Shown here piece after piece: positions 16,878-24,476 of a DNA stretch of 64,000 nucleotides. The translations under genes and the position numbers were made by a program. The DNA is from Nocardia arizonensis (GTDB taxonomy: Bacteria > Actinomycetota > Actinomycetes > Mycobacteriales > Mycobacteriaceae). The DNA lies in the NCBI RefSeq assembly GCF_001310275.1, contig NZ_LGYZ01000116.1, positions 1 to 64,000 of the forward strand, given 5' to 3'. Numbering within the stretch: position 1 is the first letter of the stretch; each line of letters starts with the position of its first letter. The notes beneath the pieces were generated by a model. That model was not told the DNA's origin. It worked only from the letters and a program-made list of their open reading frames with translations, and made no database searches.

Positions 16878-18122
16878 GTGAGCAACGGTGATGGGATTCG
16901 AAGACCGGCCCTGTTGACCGCCCTGGTTTTCGCGGTGGTCGCGCTGGTCGCCGGATGCACGATCGATCGCGGCGGCGCGGAATCGAAGCCGCGCGAAGCC
17001 GCGCCGGTCGCCGAGGTCGCGTTGACGCCGGGCGCGGGCGCGGTCGGCGTGAGTCCGGTGACTCCGGTCTCGGTGCGGGTGAGCAATGGGACCATCGACC
17101 AGGTCGCGCTGACCAACGCCGCGGGCAAACAGGTCGCGGGCGAGTTCGGCGCGGACCGCAGCACCTACCGGATCACCGAACCGCTCGGCTACAACGCCAC
17201 GTACACCTGGTCGGGCACGGCGATCGGCACCGATCGCAAACCGGTACCCATCGAAGGCGGCTTCACCACGCTCGCGCCGAAGAGCACCGTCCCGGCGACG
17301 GTGAACATCGGCGACGGGCAGGAGGTCGGCATCGCTGCGCCGATCATCCTCCAGTTCAAGGCGTCGGTCGTGAACAAGGCCGCGGTGGAGAAGGCGCTCA
17401 CCGTCACCACCGATCCGCCGACCGAGGGCGCGTGGGCCTGGTTCCCCGACGACAACGGCGGTTCTCGGCTGCATTGGCGACCCAAGGACTACTGGACACC
17501 GGGCACCACCGTGCACGTCGGCGCCAAGCTCTACGGTCTCGACCTCGGCGGCGGGAACTACGGCGACTCGGATCTGACCACCGATTTCCGTATCGGCCGC
17601 AGCCAGATCGTGAAGGCCGTCGCGACGAGTCACCGAATGCAGGTGGTCCGCGACGGGCAGACCGTCTTCGATTTCGCGGTCAGTTACGGCGAGGGCAACG
17701 AAGCGCGCAATGTGACCCGTTCCGGTGTGCACGTGGTGACCGAGAAGTACGAGGACTTCCTCATGTCGAATCCGCCCTTCTACACCAACGTTCGTGAGCG
17801 CTGGGCGGTACGCATCTCCAACAACGGCGAATTCATCCACGCCAATCCTGAATCGCTGTCGGCGCAGGGTTCGGCGAATGTCACCAACGGCTGTATCAAC
17901 CTCTCGCCCTCCGACGCGCAGGCGTATTTCCCGACCGCGCTCTACGGCGATCCGGTCGAGGTCACCGGCACCTCGATCGCCCTGTCGGCGGCCGACGGCG
18001 ACCTATACGACTGGACGATCGACTGGAACACCTGGCAGTCGATGTCGGCGGCCGAGAGCGGAGCCTCCGCCCCGGTCGTCTCGGCGACCCCGGTGCCGCC
18101 CCGCGCGCCGGGCGCGCGCTGA
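16878..18122 (+). CDS. lipoprotein L,D-transpeptidase (Rv0483/LprQ-like)
   Basis: The 414-residue protein has a lipoprotein signal (ALVAGC lipobox at about residue 33), Ig-like tandem domains (CwxM-type, about 50-260) and a C-terminal YkuD catalytic domain with GEFIHANPES and the TNGCINLS active site cysteine. It crosslinks peptidoglycan by 3-3 bonds outside the membrane. The GTG start is two bases after the predicted transcript start from a TAGATT box (16864). The order murB then transpeptidase is conserved in mycobacteria. Confidence 0.92.
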   Translation: MSNGDGIRRPALLTALVFAVVALVAGCTIDRGGAESKPREAAPVAEVALTPGAGAVGVSPVTPVSVRVSNGTIDQVALTNAAGKQVAGEFGADRSTYRITEPLGYNATYTWSGTAIGTDRKPVPIEGGFTTLAPKSTVPATVNIGDGQEVGIAAPIILQFKASVVNKAAVEKALTVTTDPPTEGAWAWFPDDNGGSRLHWRPKDYWTPGTTVHVGAKLYGLDLGGGNYGDSDLTTDFRIGRSQIVKAVATSHRMQVVRDGQTVFDFAVSYGEGNEARNVTRSGVHVVTEKYEDFLMSNPPFYTNVRERWAVRISNNGEFIHANPESLSAQGSANVTNGCINLSPSDAQAYFPTALYGDPVEVTGTSIALSAADGDLYDWTIDWNTWQSMSAAESGASAPVVSATPVPPRAPGAR

Positions 18123-18135
18123 TCGGCCGGTCGCC

Positions 18136-18681
18136 CTAGGACCGCGAACGCGCGGGCACATCGGCCCCGCGCCGCGCCGAGGTGTCCGCGATATCGGCGT
18201 CGTCGCCGCTCGCGCGTCCGGTGTCGGGGGCGGGCTCCGCGTCGCCTGTGACGAGATCGCCTCGGGCGCTTGCCCGGCTCACCTCCGAATCGCTCTGTCC
18301 CTCGACCTGTTTCGCCAGTAGATTGCGGATCTCGATGAGCAGTTCGGTCTCGGTCGGCTCGGCCGCCTTGGTGGTGCCGAAGCGGTTGGTGAGCGTGCGC
18401 ATCGGCAGGATCAACACGAAATAGAGCACCGCGGCAATCATGCAGAAGTTCAGCAGCGCGGTGATGATCGGGCCGACCTCGACGAAGGTCGCGGATTTGC
18501 TCGGCACCAAATGGAACCCGAGCCCCAGTTCACCGCTGGTGCCGAGAACGGCAAGCAGCGGGTTGATGATGCCTTTGGTCACCGAGGTCACCACCGAGGT
18601 GAAGGCGGTGCCCATCACCACCGCCACCGCGAGGTCGATGACGTTGCCCCGCATGAGGAAATCTTTGAAACCTTTGAACAC
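18136..18681 (-). CDS. mscL: large-conductance mechanosensitive channel
   Basis: The 181-residue protein begins VFKGFKDFLMRGNVIDLAVAVVMG, the MscL S1/TM1 signature, followed by TM1 (DLAVAVVMGTAFTSVVTSV), a periplasmic loop and TM2 (NFCMIAAVLYFVLILPMRTL). The KAAEPTETELLIEIRNLLAKQ helix is the cytoplasmic bundle; a longer-than-usual polar tail follows. The channel releases solutes on hypo-osmotic shock. The GTG at 18681 is chosen over the ATG at 18711 because the conserved protein begins there and GGGAG lies upstream. Confidence 0.92.
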   Translation of the reverse strand: MFKGFKDFLMRGNVIDLAVAVVMGTAFTSVVTSVTKGIINPLLAVLGTSGELGLGFHLVPSKSATFVEVGPIITALLNFCMIAAVLYFVLILPMRTLTNRFGTTKAAEPTETELLIEIRNLLAKQVEGQSDSEVSRASARGDLVTGDAEPAPDTGRASGDDADIADTSARRGADVPARSRS

Positions 18682-18729
18682 CGAGGAAACTCCCGTCTGG
18701 TCCGACCGCACCGTTCGTCCGGCCCACTA

Positions 18730-19464
18730 TCAGGATCGCCGAGCGAAGCGGCCGGGGTCGGCCTGATCGCGAGGTTTGACGATGATCTGGTCGAGATTGA
18801 CGTGCGCGGGCCTGCTCACCACGAACCCAACGACCTCGGCGACATCCTGCGCGAGCAGGGGATCGATGCCCTCGTAGACTTTCGCGGCCCGCTCGGCATC
18901 ACCGTCGAAACGCACCAGCGAGAACTCGGTCTCCACCGCCCCTGGCGCGATCTCGGTGAGCCGCACCGGTTGTCCGAGCAGTTCGCCGCGCAGCGTGCGA
19001 TGCAGTACGGCCTGCGCGTGTTTGGCGGAGGTGTAGCCGGAACCGTTGTCGTAGGCGTGGAAGGCGGCCACCGAGGTGATGGTGACGACGAGTCCGTCCC
19101 CGGAGGCGATCAGTTTCGGCAGCAGTTCCTTGGTGACCCGCAGGGTGCCGAGCACATTGGTCTCCCACATCCAGCGCCAGTCGTCGAGGTCGGCCTCGGC
19201 GACGGTGGCCAGTCCCTTGGCGCCGCCCGCGTTGTTGACCAGCACGTCGACCGATTCGATCGCGTCGGTGAAGGCGCGCACCGATTCGTCCGAGGTGACG
19301 TCGAGTTCGAGTGCGGTGCCGCCGATCTCGTCGGCGATCCGCTCGAGCCTGTCGAGTCTGCGCGCACCGAGGTAGACGTGATAACCCTGGCCGGCGAGTT
19401 GCCGGGCGGTAGCCTCACCGATGCCCGAACTGGCTCCCGTGACGACCGCTGTGCGTTTGCCCAT
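18730..19464 (-). CDS. short-chain dehydrogenase/reductase (Rv0484c-like)
   Basis: The 244-residue SDR has the cofactor motif VVTGASSGIGEATAR (residues about 7-21), NNAGGA, a catalytic serine in TITSVAAFH and the YTSAK catalytic Tyr/Lys pair. Basic residues after strand 2 (GARRLDRLER) favour NADP(H). The substrate is unknown. It is divergent from the alpha/beta hydrolase at 19552; a TAGGAT box on the minus strand at 19472-19477 would start its mRNA one base before the ATG. Confidence 0.9.
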   Translation of the reverse strand: MGKRTAVVTGASSGIGEATARQLAGQGYHVYLGARRLDRLERIADEIGGTALELDVTSDESVRAFTDAIESVDVLVNNAGGAKGLATVAEADLDDWRWMWETNVLGTLRVTKELLPKLIASGDGLVVTITSVAAFHAYDNGSGYTSAKHAQAVLHRTLRGELLGQPVRLTEIAPGAVETEFSLVRFDGDAERAAKVYEGIDPLLAQDVAEVVGFVVSRPAHVNLDQIIVKPRDQADPGRFARRS

Positions 19465-19551
19465 GGCGGCGATCCTAGGGGGCGAGGTGGGCGAACGCTG
19501 TTGCCCCCGTCACCGCGGATCATGCCGGACCTGCGCTCTAATCTCGCTGAC

Positions 19552-20370
19552 ATGGCACTGCGGGAAGCTCTGAGCGCGGACGGGACCAGCATCGTCTATC
19601 GGGTCGAGGGGCGGGCGGACGGGCGTCCGCTGGTGCTCGTGCACGGCTGGTCGGCCGATCTGCGCTGTTGGGGCGAGGCCGCCGCGGAATTGGCGCGGAA
19701 CTACCGGGTGATCGCGCTGGACCTGCGCGGACACGGCTATTCCGGTGCGCCCGAGTTCGGATACGACGATCCGGCGAACTGGGCCGCCGATATCGCCGCG
19801 GTGCTCGCCGCCGAGTGCGTCGCCGCCGACGCGGTATTGGTGGGCTGGTCCTACGGCGGCATCGTGATCTCGGACTATCTGACCGCGCGCGGTACCGGTG
19901 CGGTCGCGGGTGTGATCTTCACCGGGGCGATGGCCAATATCGGCCGGGACGTCCCGGGCGCGCGCACCGGCGAGGCGCTGAAGCGGGCCATGCCGGGTGT
20001 GTTCGAGACGAGCGCCGGTCGGGCGGTGCGGGCCTTCGCGTCGTTCGGCGATGTCGATACCGATCCGGGGGACAACGGCGTCGACGTCCAGCGGCTGTTC
20101 GGCGCGAGTCTGGCGACCCCGCCGCGAGTGCGAAGGGCGCTGTTCTACCGGACCGTCGACAACACCGCCGTACTGCGCGGACTCGACGTGCCGGTGCTGG
20201 TACTGCACGGCACCGCCGACCCCGTCGTACCGGTCGACAACGGCCGATACATCCTCGAATCGGTGCCCGACGGTCGCGGCTCGTTCTGGGAGGGTGCGCG
20301 GCACGACCTGTTCATCGAGGATCGCCACCGGTTCGTCACCGAGGTGTCCGAATTCGTGGACGGGCTGTAA
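19552..20370 (+). CDS. alpha/beta-fold hydrolase
   Basis: The 272-residue protein has LVLVHGWSADLRCWGE (oxyanion HGW), LDLRGHGYSGAP, the nucleophile in VGWSYGGIV, a late acid in HGTADPVVP and the histidine in EGARHDLFIE. This is the haloperoxidase/esterase-like group. The ATG at 19552 is one base after the start predicted by a TAATCT box at 19539-19544. It sits just before mshA, though a 129-base gap and a separate promoter suggest independent transcription. Confidence 0.87.
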   Translation: MALREALSADGTSIVYRVEGRADGRPLVLVHGWSADLRCWGEAAAELARNYRVIALDLRGHGYSGAPEFGYDDPANWAADIAAVLAAECVAADAVLVGWSYGGIVISDYLTARGTGAVAGVIFTGAMANIGRDVPGARTGEALKRAMPGVFETSAGRAVRAFASFGDVDTDPGDNGVDVQRLFGASLATPPRVRRALFYRTVDNTAVLRGLDVPVLVLHGTADPVVPVDNGRYILESVPDGRGSFWEGARHDLFIEDRHRFVTEVSEFVDGL

Positions 20371-20499
20371 CCGCAGGTCGAACACGCATTCGAAGTGCGA
20401 CGCCGATCGGCGCGGGCCCGGTCGTCGGCCGGGTGTGATGGCTGTCACTTGGTCGGTCGTGATTGTCGGGGCCGTGGATACACCGTGCACTATGGATAT

Positions 20500-21867
20500 G
20501 TGAGTCAACGCCCGGATTTACGGCCCCATCGGATTGCCGTGCTATCGGTGCACACCTCACCACTGGCTCAACCGGGCACCGGCGACGCGGGCGGCATGAA
20601 CGTGTACGTGCTGCAAACCGCCGTACAGCTGGCCCGGCGCGGCGTCGAAGTCGAGATATTCACCCGCGCGACATCCTCGAACCTGCCGCCCGTCCAGGAG
20701 GCGGCGCCCGGGGTGCTGGTGCGCAATGTGGTCGCGGGTCCATTCGAGGGCCTGGACAAACAGGATCTGCCGACCCAGCTGTGCTCCTTCGCCGCCGAGG
20801 TGCTGCGTCAGGAGGCGCGTCACCAACCCGGCCACTACGATCTCGTGCACTCGCACTACTGGCTGTCCGGCCAGGTCGGCTGGCTGGCCAGGGACCGCTG
20901 GCGGGTGCCGCTGGTGCACACCGCGCACACCCTGGCCGCGGTCAAGAACGCCGCGCTGGCCGAGGGCGATTCGCCGGAACCGGTCACCCGCGAGATCGGG
21001 GAGAAGCAGGTCATCGCCGAATCCGACCGGATGATCGCCAATACCGCCGAGGAGGCGCGCCAACTCGTCGAGTTGTACGGCGCGCAGCCCGAACGCATCG
21101 AGGTGGTGCCGCCGGGCGCCGACCTGTCGCGCTACCAGCCCGGCGACAAGGTCGTGGCGCGTTCCTTGTTCGGCCTGGACCCCGCCGAGCGCATCGTCGC
21201 CTTCGTCGGGCGCATCCAGCCGCTCAAGGCCCCTGACGTGCTGGTGCGCGCCGCCGCGGAACTGCTGCGCGACCCCGACGCCGACCGCGCGGGCCGACTG
21301 CGGGTGCTGATCGTTGGCGGCCCGTCCGGCACCGGACTCGAACGCCCCGACGCGCTCATCGAACTCGCCGCCGAACTCGGCATCGCCGAGCGCGTCACCT
21401 TCCTGCCGCCCCAGCCGCCGCAACGCCTGGTGCAGATCTACCGAGCCGCCGATCTCGTCGCGGTGCCGAGCTACAACGAATCCTTCGGTCTGGTCGCCAT
21501 CGAGGCGCAGGCCAGCGGCACCCCCGTACTGGCCGCCGACGTGGGCGGACTCGGCACCGCGGTGCGTGACGGCGAATCCGGCCTGCTCGTCAGCGGTCAC
21601 CGCATCGCGGACTGGGCCGCGGCGCTCGGGTCGCTGCTCGGTGACCGGGAACGGCTGCACCACATGGGCGTTCGCGCGGTGGAACACGCCGCGCACTTCT
21701 CCTGGGAGCACACCGCCGACGGTCTGCTTGCCTGCTACACCGACGCCATGACCGAATTCGCCGCGCGGGCCGCGGTGTTCGACGGACCGTATGGTGTGCC
21801 GCGTGGCCTGGGCGGCCAGGCCAGACCGCGGGCGCTGTGGCGGCGCCGGATGGGAGTGCCACGATGA
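20500..21867 (+). CDS. mshA: D-inositol-3-phosphate glycosyltransferase (mycothiol synthesis)
   Basis: The 455-residue GT4-family enzyme joins UDP-GlcNAc and 1L-myo-inositol 3-phosphate in the first step of mycothiol synthesis. Seen are AVLSVHTSPLAQPGTGDAGG at residues about 13-32 with GGMNVYV, PPGADLSRYQPGDK, FVGRIQPLKAPDVLVRA and the nucleotide-sugar Glu block NESFGLVAIEAQASGTPVLA. The GTG lies 12 bases after the start of CACTAT, fitting a leaderless mRNA. Its stop overlaps the start of the next gene (ATGA). Mycothiol marks actinobacteria. Confidence 0.95.
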   Translation: MSQRPDLRPHRIAVLSVHTSPLAQPGTGDAGGMNVYVLQTAVQLARRGVEVEIFTRATSSNLPPVQEAAPGVLVRNVVAGPFEGLDKQDLPTQLCSFAAEVLRQEARHQPGHYDLVHSHYWLSGQVGWLARDRWRVPLVHTAHTLAAVKNAALAEGDSPEPVTREIGEKQVIAESDRMIANTAEEARQLVELYGAQPERIEVVPPGADLSRYQPGDKVVARSLFGLDPAERIVAFVGRIQPLKAPDVLVRAAAELLRDPDADRAGRLRVLIVGGPSGTGLERPDALIELAAELGIAERVTFLPPQPPQRLVQIYRAADLVAVPSYNESFGLVAIEAQASGTPVLAADVGGLGTAVRDGESGLLVSGHRIADWAAALGSLLGDRERLHHMGVRAVEHAAHFSWEHTADGLLACYTDAMTEFAARAAVFDGPYGVPRGLGGQARPRALWRRRMGVPR

Positions 21868-22367
21868 CATCGACCGCCGAGACCGCGCGGATCATCGACG
21901 AGACGCTGCGCGACCGCGAGATCGAGTACACCCGCCCGAGCGAGGACGTCTTCGTCGTCGTCCTGCCTGGTGAGCGCAAACTGAAGACCAACCTCATGCT
22001 CACCGTCGGCACGCACGGCGTGCGCACGGAATCGTTCGTCTGCCGCAAACCCGACGAGAACTTCGAGGGCGTCTACAAATTCCTGCTGCGCCGCAATCGC
22101 AGGCTCTACGGTGTGGCCTACACCCTCGACCGCGTCGGCGACATCTATCTGGTCGGCCGCATCGCCACCCACGCGGTCACACCCGACGAACTCGACCGCG
22201 TCTTCGGCCAGGTGCTGGAGGCAGTCGACGCCGACTTCAACACCCTGCTCGAACTGGGTTTCGCGGAATCCATTCGCAAGGAATGGAAGTGGCGGGTATC
22301 GCGCGGTGAATCCCTGAAGAACCTGCGCGCCTTCGAACATCTGGTGGACGCCGAGGACAAGCCCTGA
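21864..22367 (+). CDS. YbjN-domain protein (Rv0487-like)
   Basis: The 167-residue protein is translationally coupled to mshA by an ATGA overlap. It has the YbjN/type III secretion-chaperone-like fold pattern: VFVVVLPGERKLKTNLMLTV, SFVCRKPDENFEGVYKFLLR and DEIYLV-like strands, with a helical C-terminus. The order mshA then this gene is kept in mycobacteria. It has no signal peptide; the role is unknown, possibly a chaperone-like partner. Confidence 0.88.
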   Translation: MTSTAETARIIDETLRDREIEYTRPSEDVFVVVLPGERKLKTNLMLTVGTHGVRTESFVCRKPDENFEGVYKFLLRRNRRLYGVAYTLDRVGDIYLVGRIATHAVTPDELDRVFGQVLEAVDADFNTLLELGFAESIRKEWKWRVSRGESLKNLRAFEHLVDAEDKP

Positions 22368-22453
22368 CCAGTCCGGTCACCCCCGCATCACCCGTAATCG
22401 GCTAGCGTTCTCCCCTGTCGATATCCCGGGGGAAGGCCGCGCACCGTTTTCTG

Positions 22454-22548
22454 TTCGCGGCCGTCTCGCGTCCGAGGGGCCGCGACAATGCGACGCGGTC
22501 GCGAGTCGCGGCCCCTCGGACGCGAGACACAAGGGGCCGCGAACCCGC
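22454..22548 (+). repeat. palindromic repeat element, copy 2
   Basis: This 95-base element lies between the YbjN-like and ROK genes. Aligned to the reverse complement of the copy at 7151-7246, the first 90 positions need no gap and differ at about 16 sites, most of them in the loop. The three stem differences on the left arm (positions 24, 27, 30) are matched by complementary changes on the right arm (61, 58, 55). The arms TTCGCGGCC and GGCCGCGAA are identical in both. Confidence 0.85.
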
Positions 22549-22587
22549 CGCGCCGAAGGCGCGGCCATAGACACAGCAGGGGTGAGA

Positions 22588-23481
22588 ATGACGGCGCTCG
22601 CGCTGGACATCGGGGCGACCAAGATGGCGGTCGGGCTGGTCGGCCCGGATGGTGTGACACACGAGGTCGGGCGTATCCAGGTGCCCGCGACGGGGGTGTG
22701 GGACGCGTGCGGCGGTCTGCTGCTCGCGGCCGCGAACGGGTCCGAGGTGCACGTGGTCGGCATCGGCGCGTGCGGTCCGGTGGACGCGCCCGCGGGCCTG
22801 ATGCAGCCGATAAATATTCCCGAGTGGGCCGAGGGTTTCCCGATCGTGTCCGCGGTGCAGGAGTTGTTTCCCGGCGCTTCGGTGCGTTTCGCGATCGACG
22901 GCGTCTGTCTCGCGCTGGCCGAACGCCATTTCGGTGCGGCGCGCGAGACCCCGGACGCGCTGGCGATAACGGTGTCCTCGGGGATCGGCGGCGGCGTGAT
23001 CGTGGGCGGGATGGTCGCGGTGGGGCATACCGGCAACGCGGGACATATCGGTCACGTGGTGGTGCCGGGGTCCACCGATCCGTGCGCCTGCGGCGGCGTC
23101 GGCTGTGTCGAGGCCATCGCCAGCGGACCGTCCTCGGTGCGCTGGGCGCGCGAGCGCGGCTGGACGGGGGACACCGGCAAGGAATTGGCGGAGGCGGCCC
23201 ACGAGGGCGACCGGATCGCCAAGGCGGCATTGCGCCGTGCCGGAATCGCGCTCGGACAGGCGATCTCCTCGGCCGCGGCGCTGCTCGACGTGGATCTGGT
23301 GGTGGTCGGCGGCGGATTCGCCCAAGCGGGCGAGCCGCTGTGGCGGCCCATGCAGGAGGCGCTCGGAGCGCACGCGCGCATCGGCTTTCTGCGTGACCTG
23401 CGAGTGGTCCCTTCCGAACTGGGCGAGCACGCGACACTGGTCGGCGCGGGATTGCTCACCGCGCTGTCGGCTCCGGTCTGA
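22588..23481 (+). CDS. ROK-family sugar kinase
   Basis: The 297-residue protein has the phosphate-1 motif ALDIGATKMAVGLVG, ITVSSGIGGGVIVGG (phosphate 2), GHIGHVVV and the ROK zinc-binding cluster CACGGVGCVEAIASGPS. ROK enzymes are glucokinases or aminosugar kinases, and some lack a DNA-binding domain as here. The ATG at 22588 follows AGGGG; a GTG at 22582 is possible. The gene sits between the Rv0487-like gene and gpmA, just after a palindromic repeat, so it may be an insertion into the conserved order. It may feed glycolysis next to gpmA. Confidence 0.87.
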   Translation: MTALALDIGATKMAVGLVGPDGVTHEVGRIQVPATGVWDACGGLLLAAANGSEVHVVGIGACGPVDAPAGLMQPINIPEWAEGFPIVSAVQELFPGASVRFAIDGVCLALAERHFGAARETPDALAITVSSGIGGGVIVGGMVAVGHTGNAGHIGHVVVPGSTDPCACGGVGCVEAIASGPSSVRWARERGWTGDTGKELAEAAHEGDRIAKAALRRAGIALGQAISSAAALLDVDLVVVGGGFAQAGEPLWRPMQEALGAHARIGFLRDLRVVPSELGEHATLVGAGLLTALSAPV

Positions 23482-23526
23482 CGGCGCGGGCGGGCGGGCT
23501 CGCCGTGGCGTGCCAGAATGGCCCAT

Positions 23527-24267
23527 ATGACGTACACCCTCGTGCTGCTGCGCCACGGCGAGAGCGAATGGAACGCCCTCAATCTGTTCACCGGCTGGGT
23601 CGATGTGCATCTGACCGACAAGGGCATCGCCGAGGGCAAGCGGGCGGGCGAACTGCTCGCCGAACACGGCATCCTGCCCGATATCGTGTACACCTCGCTG
23701 TTGCGCCGCGCGATCAGCACCGCCAATATCGCGCTGGATGCCGCCGACCGGCACTGGATTCCAGTGGTCCGCGACTGGCGTCTCAACGAGCGCCACTACG
23801 GCGCGCTCCAGGGCAAGAACAAGGCCCAGATCCGCGACGAGTACGGCGACGAGCAGTTCATGTTGTGGCGGCGCAGTTACGACACCCCGCCGCCGCTCAT
23901 CGATCCCGCCGATGAGTACAGCCAGGAGGGTGACGCGCGCTACGCCGATATCGAGGTGCCGCGCACGGAATGTCTGTTGGACGTGGTGAATCGGATGGTC
24001 CCGTACTGGGAGTCGACCATCTCCAAGGATCTGCGGGCGGGCAAGACGGTGCTGGTGGCCGCGCACGGTAATTCGCTGCGCGCGCTGGTCAAGCATCTGG
24101 ATCGGATCTCCGACGACGATATCGCCGGACTCAACATCCCCACCGGCATTCCGCTGCGCTACGAGTTGGACGAGAATCTGCGTCCGGTCGGCCTGCGCGA
24201 ATACCTCGATCCCGAGGCCGCCGCCGCGGGCGCCGCGGCGGTCGCCGGCCAGGGTGGTAATAAGTAG
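23527..24267 (+). CDS. gpmA: 2,3-bisphosphoglycerate-dependent phosphoglycerate mutase
   Basis: The 246-residue glycolytic enzyme interconverts 3- and 2-phosphoglycerate. LLRHGESEWNALNLFTGWVD holds the phospho-accepting histidine, with WRLNERHYGALQG, WRRSYDTPPP and the second histidine in VAAHGNSLRALVKHL. The ATG at 23527 is one base after the transcript start predicted from a CAGAAT box (23514-23519); an in-frame ATG at 23518 is the alternative and gives a length closer to M. tuberculosis Gpm1. It is followed by a strong hairpin terminator. Confidence 0.94.
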   Translation: MTYTLVLLRHGESEWNALNLFTGWVDVHLTDKGIAEGKRAGELLAEHGILPDIVYTSLLRRAISTANIALDAADRHWIPVVRDWRLNERHYGALQGKNKAQIRDEYGDEQFMLWRRSYDTPPPLIDPADEYSQEGDARYADIEVPRTECLLDVVNRMVPYWESTISKDLRAGKTVLVAAHGNSLRALVKHLDRISDDDIAGLNIPTGIPLRYELDENLRPVGLREYLDPEAAAAGAAAVAGQGGNK

Positions 24268-24283
24268 TCCTTCCGCGCCTTTC

Positions 24284-24320
24284 CGACGCGCCGCAGTCCC
24301 CATCGGACCGCGGCGCGTCG
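24284..24320 (+). terminator. hairpin terminator after gpmA
   Basis: CGACGCGCCGC at 24284-24294 pairs perfectly with GCGGCGCGTCG at 24310-24320, and the loop itself contains GTCC and GGAC that can extend the stem. It is followed by CCGTTTCGG, with only a short T run. It separates gpmA from the secreted hydrolase gene. Confidence 0.65.
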
Positions 24321-24476
24321 CCGTTTCGGTGCCGTGATCCGTTTGCGCCGGTGTCGCCACCCGGCAAGTATGTGAACGTCTATTCAGCCGACTCGCGGGT
24401 AACCTCCCGTTCCTACCAGGCAGTAGGTTGGATATGCTTCCGGGCGTTGGACAGTCCGAGAGGTGGATCACATCCG

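Noticed and set aside
22402..24471. 689-codon minus-strand frame
   Set aside because: It covers the ROK kinase and gpmA on the other strand and the palindrome; no recognisable motifs.
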